Notes under the pieces: generated by a model
Seen by the model: the letters and a program-made list of their open reading frames with translations, nothing else
Databases searched by the model: none
Told to the model about the DNA's origin: nothing
Shown here: one piece after another, positions 24,789 through 32,922 of the stretch
How positions within the stretch are numbered: the first letter of the stretch is position 1
Layout of the letters: each line of letters starts with the position of its first letter
Made by a program: the position numbers and the translations under genes
Origin: Bacteriovoracaceae bacterium UBA6153
GTDB lineage: Bacteria > Bdellovibrionota > Bacteriovoracia > Bacteriovoracales > Bacteriovoracaceae
Assembly: GCA_002428265.1 (NCBI GenBank)
Contig: DIUR01000024.1
Coordinates: forward strand, 72,000-135,999
Direction of reading: 5' to 3'
DNA: 64,000 nucleotides

Positions 24789-25456
24789 AAATTTTTGAAA
24801 AGATCATGTATCCGGTGCTTATCATTCTGATATTTTTCTATATGTATCATGCTAGAAACAATGCGCCTTATTTTGAAAATGTTCTCGCTCGTGAGGGCGG
24901 ACCACTTCAATGGTTAATCATTTCAACTTTGTTATTTGCTTCTTTAATGTGCTTTTACCGTGCAAGTATTTTAAAGCCTTTTAGAGGGGGAGTCTTTGCT
25001 GGCTGGTCAGTGTTCATGGGAGTTATTTTTCTTATTTTCGCCATGGATGAAATGTCATGGGGACAAATTGTTTTTGATTACGCTACCCCTGAGTTTATTC
25101 GTCTAAGAAATTCAGCTGGAGAAATGAACATCCGCCATCTTGTCATTGGTGGGTTTGAAATCACTGATATCATTTTTACAATTGGTATCAAGATTTTAGC
25201 GACTGTTTATTTCATCGTTCTGCCTTTTTTCTACTCTCGACTTGATAAAATTAAGAACTTTGTAAATCGTTTTGCTATTCCTCTTCCGAGATACACTCAC
25301 ACCGCGGCTTATGCATTAGCTGCTATCTTGATGAGTTTTATCCCGTCAGATCTTCGCTACATTGTTTTCGAATTTGTTTTTTACTGGATTCTCGTGTTGA
25401 TGATGTACAACCCATTAAACGAAGAAGTGTTCTCTAGAAAAAGCTTAGTTCGCTAA
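24785..25456 (+). CDS. Integral membrane protein of unknown function
   Basis: 223 residues with a TTG start at 24785 that overlaps the rpiB stop (TTGA) and has GGGAG upstream. About six hydrophobic segments: MYPVLIILIFFYMY, LQWLIISTLLFASLMCFY, GWSVFMGVIFLIFAMDEMSWGQ, ITDIIFTIGIKILATVYFIVL, AAYALAAILMSF and YIVFEFVFYWILVLMMY. The motif DEMSWGQ resembles the (E)E-SWGQ signature seen in a family of uncharacterised bacterial membrane proteins. The charge pattern suggests a basic cytoplasmic C-terminus. No transport or enzymatic role can be assigned. Confidence 0.7.
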   Translation: MKIFEKIMYPVLIILIFFYMYHARNNAPYFENVLAREGGPLQWLIISTLLFASLMCFYRASILKPFRGGVFAGWSVFMGVIFLIFAMDEMSWGQIVFDYATPEFIRLRNSAGEMNIRHLVIGGFEITDIIFTIGIKILATVYFIVLPFFYSRLDKIKNFVNRFAIPLPRYTHTAAYALAAILMSFIPSDLRYIVFEFVFYWILVLMMYNPLNEEVFSRKSLVR

Positions 25457-26178
25457 TTAAGAGTTCCTATTAATTTTTTGAATCTTAAATAGATGAAGAT
25501 CTTAATCGCTTCAATCATAATTCCTGAGCTCATTTTAGAGACACCAAGCATTCGTTGATAAAAGATGATGGGAACTTCCACAATCTTCATATTCATTGAG
25601 TGGACTTTGTAATTCATTTCAAATTGAAAAATGTATCCTTTTGAGACTATATTTTTAAGATTGATTCTCTCCAGAGTTTCTCTTCTAAAGGCCTTAAAGC
25701 CTCCGGAAATATCTCTGGTTTTCATACCCGTAAACCACCTGAACATAGTTGAAGCAGAGTAGGAAAGGATGAGTCTTCTTAAGGGCCAGTCTTTGGTCCT
25801 GCGCTCGTTTTCGCTGTAGCGTGAGCCAATGGCAAGGTCGGCATTTTCAAGTGCTTTTATAAGGCGAATAACGTCTGATGGATCGTGAGAGAAGTCGCAG
25901 TCCATTTGAACAATGAATCTATACTGTTTTGATAAGGCCCAATGAAAGCCTTCTAAATAAGCTGTTCCAAGACCTAGTTTTCCAGCTCTCTTGATGATGT
26001 GTAAGCGTGAGTAAGTTGATTGCAGGTCTTCCACAACATTTGCTGTTTTATCGGGAGAGTTATCATCAATGATGAGTACAGAAATTTCAGGATAAAGATG
26101 GAACAAGCGCTCGATCATCGAATGAACATTGAGCGCTTCATTGTAAGTCGGGATGATAACGAGAGAGTGATTAATCAC
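25453..26178 (-). CDS. Glycosyltransferase family 2, polyprenol-phosphate mannosyltransferase-like
   Basis: 241 residues. GT-A fold of the Dpm1 type: LVIIPTYNEALNVHSMIERL, VLIIDDNSPDKTANVVEDL, GKLGLGTAYLEGFHWAL, the nucleotide-sugar/metal motif MDCDFSHDPSDV (about 90-101) and DISGGFKAFRRETLE. The length equals soluble bacterial Dpm1 without the GtrA membrane domain. It transfers a hexose from GDP-mannose or UDP-glucose to a polyprenyl phosphate on the inner membrane face, feeding envelope glycan synthesis. The donor is not certain. It lies eight bases after the secreted protein gene and overlaps the convergent membrane protein gene by four bases. Confidence 0.85.
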   Translation of the reverse strand: MINHSLVIIPTYNEALNVHSMIERLFHLYPEISVLIIDDNSPDKTANVVEDLQSTYSRLHIIKRAGKLGLGTAYLEGFHWALSKQYRFIVQMDCDFSHDPSDVIRLIKALENADLAIGSRYSENERRTKDWPLRRLILSYSASTMFRWFTGMKTRDISGGFKAFRRETLERINLKNIVSKGYIFQFEMNYKVHSMNMKIVEVPIIFYQRMLGVSKMSSGIMIEAIKIFIYLRFKKLIGTLN

Positions 26179-26186
26179 ACGAGTCC

Positions 26187-27983
26187 TTAATTTTCGACAT
26201 CTACTTGCAGAAGCCTTCTACCAGAAGTTTGATAGCGCATAGAAATAATGTCAAATAAAGGCGTGTCTTTTTCTTTTCTAATCTGACCGCTTTGTGCTTG
26301 ATTCTCTGCTCGTTTAGCAAATTCTAAAATTTTTGAATTGATGGCACCTTTTTGATTGGGTTTTAGTTTTGCCAGTAATTCCTCAGCACCATTTCCACCT
26401 GACTCTTTTGTATTTCCTTTATAACCCAATCCATTTCCGCCACTGAAGTCTATAATGTTTGAGCGAGCAGGAGCTGCAGCACCACCGGATTCTCCACTTG
26501 CGCCTGAGAATTTACTAGCGACAGCATTCATCGCTGCTGCACTTGGTGGATTTGAGGCCATCAAAGAAGCGATGTTGGCAGGGATTCCTTTAGACGTTAT
26601 GGCATCCATTAAACCTTTTTGGTCTTTAGTTAGATTTGAGTTCCCTGGGATTCTGCTATTGATATCGGCCAGGGCCTTTTTAGCAATCGCCGCTGTTTTA
26701 TCGTAAGAAGAACTGTTAAGTGTTCCACCGACCAATTCTCCACGAGCAAGGGGTCTGATTGATGAATAAACTGAGCCACCATAACCTGAATCACCAAGAG
26801 AGATGATCCCTTCACTCTGAGTTTCAATAAGAGTGTCAAAGCATGAGTTACTTTTTTCACAAGAACAAGTTGGGTCTAGTTTTAAATTATTGTCTGTACA
26901 AGCCATTCTGTACGAAGTCGGATTAAGATTTTTTTTGTGTAGTCCCGGCATACAGTATGTAGGATCGTTTTCTGTCGATGGTTGAGAGCAGTAACAAACA
27001 TTATCAGTGATCGGGTTACAGTCTCCTTTACCTGGAAGAGAATCGGCCAGTTTCTTAATTTTGTCAGCATAACCTTTATTAGCAGAAACTTCGTTTTGAT
27101 AAAAAGCACCAAGCAACGTTGCAGCTCCCATTTTAATGGCAAGATTTTTATCAACTGCAAATTGTCCCATGGCCGCGTTTACTCCGTAACAAGCAGCTCC
27201 TCCAAACCATCCGGCCGCTTGAACCTGTGCCATCTTCGCTCGAGAGCTATGGCTTTTTGCTGCTTTTAAAAGAGCGTCTTTTTGAGCAGTATCACCATTT
27301 CCAATTTCTTCTCCCATTGATTTCGTCTGGGCCACTTGAACAGCTGTTGCTATTCCTTCAGTCGCAGTTGGAATGAATTTACAGTAGTCACTCGCGTTTT
27401 CTTCTTTTTTATCTCCTGCCTTTGCTTCGTCAGTTTTCGCGTCAGTCTTTGTATCTGTTTTTGTGTCAGCAGTTTTTGAATCAGATTTTGCATCAGTTTT
27501 TTTATCGTCAGACTTTTTATCATCAGCATTAGGGCCTTTTTTAATAGCACCTAAACTATCTCCGGCCAGAGCACCAAACATGGCGTAGGCCTGTGAGACT
27601 GCTTTAACTAAGTTTGGGTCTAATCCCAGAAATTTATGTTTACCTTCCTGACCGGCACAAACAGATTTCATGTCGCCCGTACAAGTCGCTTCAACCAGTG
27701 CGTTTGCTTTTCCCTGGTGAATATAATTTTCACTTAACTGTTTTTCATGGTCAGTTAAATTGGTATTGGTTTTACCTTTTCCTTGGGCCGCATTGATGTA
27801 GCGAATTTCTTGCTTGGGAGCATCGGCCTCTTTTTTTTCAATCGCCTCTCTTGAAGCTTTGGCATTATCTAAAAGCTGTTGATTAAGTCCTGTCTCACTT
27901 GTCGTGGTCGCAGTCTGAGCAAGTAAATTCTGTGAATTTGATAATAAAAAGGCCGTCATGAGAGTGATTTTTAAGATTTTCAT
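26187..27983 (-). CDS. Secreted low-complexity protein of unknown function
   Basis: 598 residues from the ATG at 27983; the frame runs on to 28139, but Met53 opens a good signal peptide (MKILKITLMTAFLLSNSQNLLAQTA). After a Gln/Thr-rich head comes GDMKSVCAGQEGKHKFLGLDP, then a Lys/Asp/Thr repeat region (about 152-190, units like DAKSDSKTADTKTD), an Ala-rich stretch, a Cys-rich segment (CNPITDNVCYCSQPS, CTDNNLKLDPTCSCEKSNSCF) and a Gly/Ser/Ala-rich C-terminal third. The composition fits an exported or surface structural protein. No family is recognised. It precedes the Dpm1-like gene in the same direction with 8 bases between, which may hint at a glycosylated product. Confidence 0.65.
   Translation of the reverse strand: MKILKITLMTAFLLSNSQNLLAQTATTTSETGLNQQLLDNAKASREAIEKKEADAPKQEIRYINAAQGKGKTNTNLTDHEKQLSENYIHQGKANALVEATCTGDMKSVCAGQEGKHKFLGLDPNLVKAVSQAYAMFGALAGDSLGAIKKGPNADDKKSDDKKTDAKSDSKTADTKTDTKTDAKTDEAKAGDKKEENASDYCKFIPTATEGIATAVQVAQTKSMGEEIGNGDTAQKDALLKAAKSHSSRAKMAQVQAAGWFGGAACYGVNAAMGQFAVDKNLAIKMGAATLLGAFYQNEVSANKGYADKIKKLADSLPGKGDCNPITDNVCYCSQPSTENDPTYCMPGLHKKNLNPTSYRMACTDNNLKLDPTCSCEKSNSCFDTLIETQSEGIISLGDSGYGGSVYSSIRPLARGELVGGTLNSSSYDKTAAIAKKALADINSRIPGNSNLTKDQKGLMDAITSKGIPANIASLMASNPPSAAAMNAVASKFSGASGESGGAAAPARSNIIDFSGGNGLGYKGNTKESGGNGAEELLAKLKPNQKGAINSKILEFAKRAENQAQSGQIRKEKDTPLFDIISMRYQTSGRRLLQVDVEN
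27408..27540. repeat. Imperfect tandem repeats inside the secreted protein gene
   Basis: Repeated (T)CAGTTTTTG/TCAGTCTTT-type units of about 12-18 bases encode Lys-Thr-Asp/Ser-Asp-Lys motifs on the minus strand. Such arrays can change length by slippage; the units here are degenerate. Confidence 0.6.
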
Positions 27984-28058
27984 ATAACTTATTTTAACCG
28001 ATCGCTGGGATAAGGATGCTGGGCAAAAAGGTTTCAGTTTAATGGCCTTTAAAAAACA

Positions 28059-28080
28059 CTGGTTTAGGGTCTTATACCAG
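28059..28080. promoter_or_regulatory. Imperfect palindrome between divergent genes, candidate DtxR-family operator
   Basis: CTGGT (28059-28063) and ACCAG (28076-28080) are outer arms with partly matching inner bases. It lies in the divergent region 85 bases before the DtxR-type regulator, where an autoregulatory site would be expected. Weak evidence. Confidence 0.3.
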
Positions 28081-28164
28081 AGCTCTTTGGTCACACTTAA
28101 GTGCCTTGTTTTGTAGGCTTTTGACTCGTTGACTGACACCGATTTGGTTGGTACAAAATTGATT

Positions 28165-28719
28165 ATGATGACAAAAACACCAGACCCAAAAGACGGACAC
28201 GAAAACGAACTTTCTCACTCGATGGTTCACTACCTTTTAACGATTCACAAGCTGAAGGAAAACAGAGGATTTGCAAGAGTTACTGATATTGCAAAAGATC
28301 TTGATCTGACTAAAGGGTCAGTTTCTACAATGCTTAACAATCTTAAAAAGAAAGGTTTCATTCAAGAAGAAGACGAATGTAAATTTGTTGTTCTTACTGA
28401 TTTAGGTCACGAAGAAGTTCACCGTATTTTATCATCACGTACACTACTGTTTTATTTCTTAAGAGATTTCGTTGGTGTTGACGAAAAAACTGCCGACTTC
28501 GACTCATGTCAGATGGAACACTTGATGAGTGCTCAAACAAGTGAGAAGTTTTTCAATTTCATGAAGACACTAGCTTGTTCATGTGAAGATCTTGAGAAAG
28601 CAGGGACTCTTCCAAAGTCGTTCCAGTTCAAAACAACTTTGGATCTTTGTTCATACTCGAATGCAGATGACTTCATTCACAATCAAAAAGGCGACAGCCA
28701 TTTACAGACTGATAAGTAG
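28165..28719 (+). CDS. DtxR/MntR-family metal-dependent transcriptional regulator
   Basis: 184 residues from the ATG at 28165; a TTG at 28129 in the same frame is an alternative and neither has a clear Shine-Dalgarno. The winged helix is VHYLLTIHKL... GFARVTDIAKDLDLTKGSVSTMLNNLKKKGFI (about 20-70), followed by the metal-binding dimerisation helix FLRDFVGVDEKTADFDSCQMEHLMS with the usual Cys, Glu and His ligands (C-x-M-E-H). There is no SH3-like FeoA domain, so it is the short MntR/IdeR-like form. It would repress iron or manganese genes when metal is bound. Two extra Cys (LACSCEDLE) follow the core. The next gene overlaps its end. Confidence 0.82.
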   Translation: MMTKTPDPKDGHENELSHSMVHYLLTIHKLKENRGFARVTDIAKDLDLTKGSVSTMLNNLKKKGFIQEEDECKFVVLTDLGHEEVHRILSSRTLLFYFLRDFVGVDEKTADFDSCQMEHLMSAQTSEKFFNFMKTLACSCEDLEKAGTLPKSFQFKTTLDLCSYSNADDFIHNQKGDSHLQTDK

Positions 28720-29404
28720 TTTTTTAATCTTATCGTTTTTAAGTTCATCTTTTGCAGCAGAAGATCTTGTAGGATTTTGCTTTGAGCGCTCTGTTAATCT
28801 GAGTCAGGCGCAGCAATCTATGTCATTTTTACTTCTACCTCATGAAAAGGTCTTTCCTAGAGCGGCCGACCATTGTTTTGATGTTTTAACATCGACCGAT
28901 AGATCAAAGTTATTAGAAAAATTCTTAAGTCGCAGGTACAATCTTATAGCAGAGACTGGGGTTTCTGCTGCGAGCTCTGATCTGCAAGATATGCAATGCA
29001 GACTAGAGCTCACAACCACAAGAATTAGAAAAGAAGAAGTGAAAGGCTTTCGAGCAGGGACTGGACTCATGGCCGCTGCGGGAACTAAAGATGTAAAAGA
29101 AGTTTCTTCTTCAGAATTGCTGCTAGCTTTTGGAAGGCCAGGTACATTAGATCTTGAAGGACGCAGTCTTCAAGTTGAGTGCACTAAAGGGGCATCAGGA
29201 GTTTATCAGTTAACTTTTTCATTCAGCGAGCAATATAGAAGCCGCGTGAGTAGTTCAGTCAGTTTAAAACAAGGTGAAACGTTACAAGTGGCACAGGTGA
29301 CAAAAGATCTGACAAGTCAGAGCAAGGCTTTAGGATTACCTCAGGCCCTTTATGAAGATATTCAAGGAAAAGAAAATATTAGTTACGAATTGCGAATAAA
29401 GTAG
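28667..29404 (+). CDS. Secreted protein of unknown function
   Basis: 245 residues if begun at the ATG at 28667, giving the signal peptide MTSFTIKKATAIYRLISSFL...SSSFA and cleavage before AEDLVGF. The frame is open from 28583, but that part lies inside the DtxR gene in another frame and makes no export signal sense. The overlap with the regulator gene would be 53 bases, so coupling is likely; no good ribosome binding site is seen. The mature part has three Cys (GFCFERS, DHCFD, MQCRLEL) and a beta-rich second half (LDLEGRSLQVECTKGASGVYQLTF). Unknown family. The peptidase gene follows after eight bases. Confidence 0.6.
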   Translation: MTSFTIKKATAIYRLISSFLILSFLSSSFAAEDLVGFCFERSVNLSQAQQSMSFLLLPHEKVFPRAADHCFDVLTSTDRSKLLEKFLSRRYNLIAETGVSAASSDLQDMQCRLELTTTRIRKEEVKGFRAGTGLMAAAGTKDVKEVSSSELLLAFGRPGTLDLEGRSLQVECTKGASGVYQLTFSFSEQYRSRVSSSVSLKQGETLQVAQVTKDLTSQSKALGLPQALYEDIQGKENISYELRIK

Positions 29405-29412
29405 GAGAGACA

Positions 29413-31449
29413 ATGAACGTATTATTAAAAAAATTTACTACACCGTTTGAAACGGTTCCATTTAATGAAATTCAACCGGAAGATTTTCTTCCAGCTGCAA
29501 AAGAAGCTATCGCCACAGCTAAAAAGAGAATTGAAGACATCAAGACTAACAAGTCACCTGAGACTTTTGAAAATGTTGTTGAAGCTCTTGAAGCAGCAGG
29601 ACCGGAAATTGAACTGATTGCTGGAATTTTCTTCAATCTTCACTCGGCTGAAACAAACGATAAAATCCAAAATATCGCGAAAGAATTTTCACCGCTTTTA
29701 ACTGAGTATGGAAATGATATCAGTCTTGATGCTGATCTTTTCAAAAAAATTAAAAAAGTTTGGGATCACAAAGCAGAGTTCAAATTAAATGCTGAACAAA
29801 CAATGCTTCTTGAAAAAAGCTATAAGAGTTTCGTAAGAAACGGAGCACTTTTAAATGATGCTCAAAAAGAAAGAATGAGAGAGATCTCAACAAAACTTTC
29901 TACTCTAGGTCTAAAGTTTGGCGATCATATTCTTAAAGAAACAAATGATTTTGTCATGTTCATCGACAACAAGGATGATCTTAAAGGTCTTCCTGAAAGT
30001 GTCACTGAAGCAGCAGCTCAGACGGCAAAAGAAAAAGGCCAGGAAGGGAAATGGGCGTTCACACTTCAATACCCAAGTGTGATTCCATTTTTAACTCACG
30101 CTTCTAACCGCGAGCTTAGAAAGCATTTATGGCTTGCTAACTCGACTAAGGGATACAAAGACGGAGAAACTGATAATAAAGAAATTATTAAAGAGATTGC
30201 GACCCTTCGTCACCAGAAAGCAAATCTTTTAGGTTATGAGTCTCATGCTCATTTTATTCTTGAAGAAAGAATGGCTTCAAATCCAAAAACTGTTTTTGAG
30301 TTTATGGAAAATATTGTTAACCATGCAACTCCAGCGGCAATGAAAGAAACTGAAGAGTTAAAAGCTTACGCAAAAAAACTAGATGGAATAAATGATCTTC
30401 AGAAGTGGGATACAGCTTATTACGCTGAAAAACTTAAGAATGAAAAATTCCAGGTTAACGATGAAATGCTTCGCCCATACTTCAAACTAGAAAACGTTAT
30501 TGATGGTGTTTTCCAAGTTGGAAAAAGACTTTACGGTCTGAACTTTGTTCAGCGCTTTGATATTCCTGTTTATCATGAAGATGTTAAAACTTATGAAGTT
30601 CTAGACGAAAATGGAAAACATATCTCTGTCTTTTATGCTGATTTTCACCCGAGAGCGACTAAGAGAAACGGAGCATGGATGACAAGCTTCAGAGGACAAA
30701 AAGTAGATAATGGTGTTGAGGTTCGCCCACACGTTGCTATCGTTTGTAACTTTACAAAACCAACAGCTACAAAGCCATCTCTTTTAAGTTTTGAAGAAGT
30801 CACAACACTCTTCCATGAATTTGGACATGCTCTTCATGGAATGCTTGCTGATACAAAATATGAAAGCCTTTCAGGAACAAATGTTTACTGGGATTTCGTA
30901 GAACTTCCTTCCCAAATTCTTGAGAACTGGGCATATGAAAAAGAGTGTCTTGACCTTTTTGCTGAGCACTTTGAAACTGGCGAGAAAATCCCAGCTGAGT
31001 TAATTCAAAAAATCAGAGCATCATCAAGCTTCCTTGAAGGAAGAGCAACTCTAAGACAATTAAGTTTTGCTACTGTCGATATGGCATGGCATTCATCAAA
31101 TCCTGATTCAATCAGAGACATCGAAGAGTTTGAATACAGAATGATGAATAAGATGGATTTCCTTCCGGCCGTTCAAGGGACAAGTATTTCAACTGCATTC
31201 TCTCACATCTTTGCAGGTGGGTACTCGGCAGGATACTATTCATACAAATGGGCAGAAGTTTTAGATGCTGATGCTTTTGAGTTCTTCAAAGAAAAAGGAA
31301 TTTTCAGTCGCGAAGTGGCTGATAAATTCAAAGCAAATGTTCTTTCAAAAGGTGGAAGCCAACACCCAATGGATCTTTACGTTGCTTTCAGAGGTAAACA
31401 GCCAAATCCAGATGCACTTCTAAGAAGAGCAGGATTATTGTCGAAATAA
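29413..31449 (+). CDS. dcp: M3-family zinc metallopeptidase, peptidyl-dipeptidase (Dcp)-like
   Basis: 678 residues, as in E. coli Dcp. The thimet-family zinc site is FHEFGHALHG (about 474-483) with the third ligand Glu some 25 residues on in VELPSQILENWA. YESLSGTNVYWDFVELPSQ follows the Dcp pattern (LSGTN..DFVE.PSQ) rather than that of oligopeptidase A. The N-terminus FETVPFNEIQPEDFLPAAKEAI also matches Dcp. No signal peptide, so it is cytoplasmic; it would trim peptides, perhaps those brought in by the Opp/Dpp system at 52-58 kb. AGGAGA lies just before the ATG. A small gene follows after nine bases. Confidence 0.88.
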   Translation: MNVLLKKFTTPFETVPFNEIQPEDFLPAAKEAIATAKKRIEDIKTNKSPETFENVVEALEAAGPEIELIAGIFFNLHSAETNDKIQNIAKEFSPLLTEYGNDISLDADLFKKIKKVWDHKAEFKLNAEQTMLLEKSYKSFVRNGALLNDAQKERMREISTKLSTLGLKFGDHILKETNDFVMFIDNKDDLKGLPESVTEAAAQTAKEKGQEGKWAFTLQYPSVIPFLTHASNRELRKHLWLANSTKGYKDGETDNKEIIKEIATLRHQKANLLGYESHAHFILEERMASNPKTVFEFMENIVNHATPAAMKETEELKAYAKKLDGINDLQKWDTAYYAEKLKNEKFQVNDEMLRPYFKLENVIDGVFQVGKRLYGLNFVQRFDIPVYHEDVKTYEVLDENGKHISVFYADFHPRATKRNGAWMTSFRGQKVDNGVEVRPHVAIVCNFTKPTATKPSLLSFEEVTTLFHEFGHALHGMLADTKYESLSGTNVYWDFVELPSQILENWAYEKECLDLFAEHFETGEKIPAELIQKIRASSSFLEGRATLRQLSFATVDMAWHSSNPDSIRDIEEFEYRMMNKMDFLPAVQGTSISTAFSHIFAGGYSAGYYSYKWAEVLDADAFEFFKEKGIFSREVADKFKANVLSKGGSQHPMDLYVAFRGKQPNPDALLRRAGLLSK

Positions 31450-31458
31450 GGAGATTTT

Positions 31459-31761
31459 ATGGTGGCTAGCGCGGTTTTTAAATGCATTATGCTTGCGGGT
31501 TTTCACGTTGAAGTGGTTGAAGTGCCAGTTACGGAATATGAAACGGCACACATCAGTCAGCTTCATAATGGGGCTCAGTTTGAAGCTTCAGTAATGGAAG
31601 GAAGACTTAATTATGTTTCAATTGAAATTCCTGAAATTGGCGCAAAAACGATGAGCCATTCTTTTAAGGACTATGAGCAAAGAAGTATGTCGACTAGGCT
31701 GGAAGTGAAAAACACTCTGGCCACTATGGATTGTGAAATTAATAAAGTTCCAGTTAAATAA
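31459..31761 (+). CDS. Small conserved-looking protein, unknown function
   Basis: 100 residues with GGAG eight bases before the ATG. No signal peptide is obvious, although the N-terminus (MVASAVFKCIMLAGF) is mildly hydrophobic. The rest is mixed, with EVVEVPVTEYETAHISQLHNG and KTMSHSFKDYEQRSMSTRLE. It is nine bases after dcp and closed by a strong terminator, so it is the last gene of that unit. No family recognised. Confidence 0.55.
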   Translation: MVASAVFKCIMLAGFHVEVVEVPVTEYETAHISQLHNGAQFEASVMEGRLNYVSIEIPEIGAKTMSHSFKDYEQRSMSTRLEVKNTLATMDCEINKVPVK

Positions 31762-31788
31762 AAAAAGGCTCCTTATGGAGCCTTTTTT
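31761..31788. terminator. Bidirectional terminator between convergent genes
   Basis: AAAAAAGGCTCC (31761-31772), loop TTAT, GGAGCCTTTTTT (31777-31788): a perfect 12-bp stem with A and T runs on both sides, serving both the plus-strand gene ending at 31761 and the minus-strand gene ending at 31789. Confidence 0.93.
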
Positions 31789-32778
31789 TTAATCTACTCT
31801 TCTATCAAGTAAGTTTTTTAAGGCTTCATCATATTCCGCAATAATTCTTTTCGTAATGGCCGCTACAGTTTCTATTGCGTGTGAGAACTCAATCGTGGGC
31901 CCCGCAACCCATACTGTTTTATATGTTGCTGCGAAAGCTGCATTTTCTACGGCCTTCATGCCTTTATAATACGTAAGCATTTTTGCGTATTTTTTGACTT
32001 GTTTATTTTTATTTAAAAACGACTCAAGCATATTTTGTTCAGTACCAATTTTTTTAACATACGGTGTGTTGATAACAGAGCATGGGCTTCCTGAAATTTT
32101 GTTAGTCATGACAATATCTTTTGCACCGAAGTCGACGACAGCTTGTTTGTACTCTTGAGAAACACCAGACTCGGTCGTTGCAATATAAGGAGAACCAATA
32201 GAGACACCTTCAGAGCCAAGAGCAAGGACAGATAAAAGTCCCGCACCTGTTCCGACACCGCCAGCATTGATGACAGGAAGAGAAGTTGCTTTTAGTAGCA
32301 TGGGAACTAAAATAGAAGCAGCAATGGGACCAGCGTGCCCGCCAGCTCCAGAGTTGACTGCAATTAAAGCATCCGCTCCGAGGGATTCAACTTTTTTAGC
32401 GTATTCAACATCAACAACATCACAAAGAATTTTTACACCTAGTGGTTTTAGTCTTCTGATAACTTCTTCAGGTGAACCTAATGAGGTAATGACGAAAGCT
32501 GGTGGATATTTTTCTAGAATTTTTAAATGCTCGCTTAAGTGAACGTTTGACTTATTTACTATGAGATTGATTCCAAATTTTCCATTGCACTGAGTTCTCA
32601 AATCCGCGATGGCCGCTTCAAATTCAGCAGGAGTTCTCCAGTTTAGAGAGGGAATGCAACCTATGAATCCATTTTTATAGGCTTCAATCAGCATTTTGCT
32701 ATTAGAAACAAGGAACATTGGAGCGAGAATAATTGGATACTTAATATCGAAAGTTTTAGTGATCCATGTCGAAATCAT
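31789..32778 (-). CDS. Nitronate monooxygenase-like FMN enzyme
   Basis: 329 residues from the ATG at 32778 (AGGGGAAC upstream); the frame extends to 32859 but the extra residues do not match the family. It is a TIM-barrel FMN protein of the 2-nitropropane dioxygenase/NMO family (PF03060): KYPIILAPMFLVSNSKMLIEAYKNGFIG, FGINLIVN, CDVVDVEYAKKVESLGADALIAVNSGAGGHAG, PVINAGGVGTGAGLLSVLALGSEGVSIGSPYIATTES. The catalytic His region is GAGGHAG. The fold is shared with FabK enoyl-ACP reductase, so that role is the alternative. It ends at a terminator shared with the opposite strand. Confidence 0.8.
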   Translation of the reverse strand: MISTWITKTFDIKYPIILAPMFLVSNSKMLIEAYKNGFIGCIPSLNWRTPAEFEAAIADLRTQCNGKFGINLIVNKSNVHLSEHLKILEKYPPAFVITSLGSPEEVIRRLKPLGVKILCDVVDVEYAKKVESLGADALIAVNSGAGGHAGPIAASILVPMLLKATSLPVINAGGVGTGAGLLSVLALGSEGVSIGSPYIATTESGVSQEYKQAVVDFGAKDIVMTNKISGSPCSVINTPYVKKIGTEQNMLESFLNKNKQVKKYAKMLTYYKGMKAVENAAFAATYKTVWVAGPTIEFSHAIETVAAITKRIIAEYDEALKNLLDRRVD

Positions 32779-32849
32779 ACGTTCCCCTATGAGGTGAAAG
32801 AGTTTTATACAAAAATAATTGTAAGAAGTAAGAAGAGAAAAGGATAGAA

Positions 32850-32867
32850 AATTAGACAAATCTAATT
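32850..32867. promoter_or_regulatory. Palindrome between divergent genes, candidate operator
   Basis: AATTAGA (32850-32856) CAAA TCTAATT (32861-32867), perfect 7-bp arms. It lies in the 144-base space between the NMO-like gene (minus) and the M28 peptidase gene (plus), where a shared regulator could bind. Confidence 0.45.
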
Positions 32868-32922
32868 AAAAGGAACAAACTTTTTAATAATCAAGGATGA
32901 TTACAGCCTAAAGGAATAGATT

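Noticed and set aside
26984..27270. Plus-strand frames opposite the secreted protein gene
   Set aside because: No signal, no family match and no ribosome binding site; they are shadows of the minus-strand gene.
27350..27550. CRISPR-like repeats
   Set aside because: The units are degenerate, unevenly spaced and encode a Lys/Asp/Thr protein repeat; there are no cas genes.
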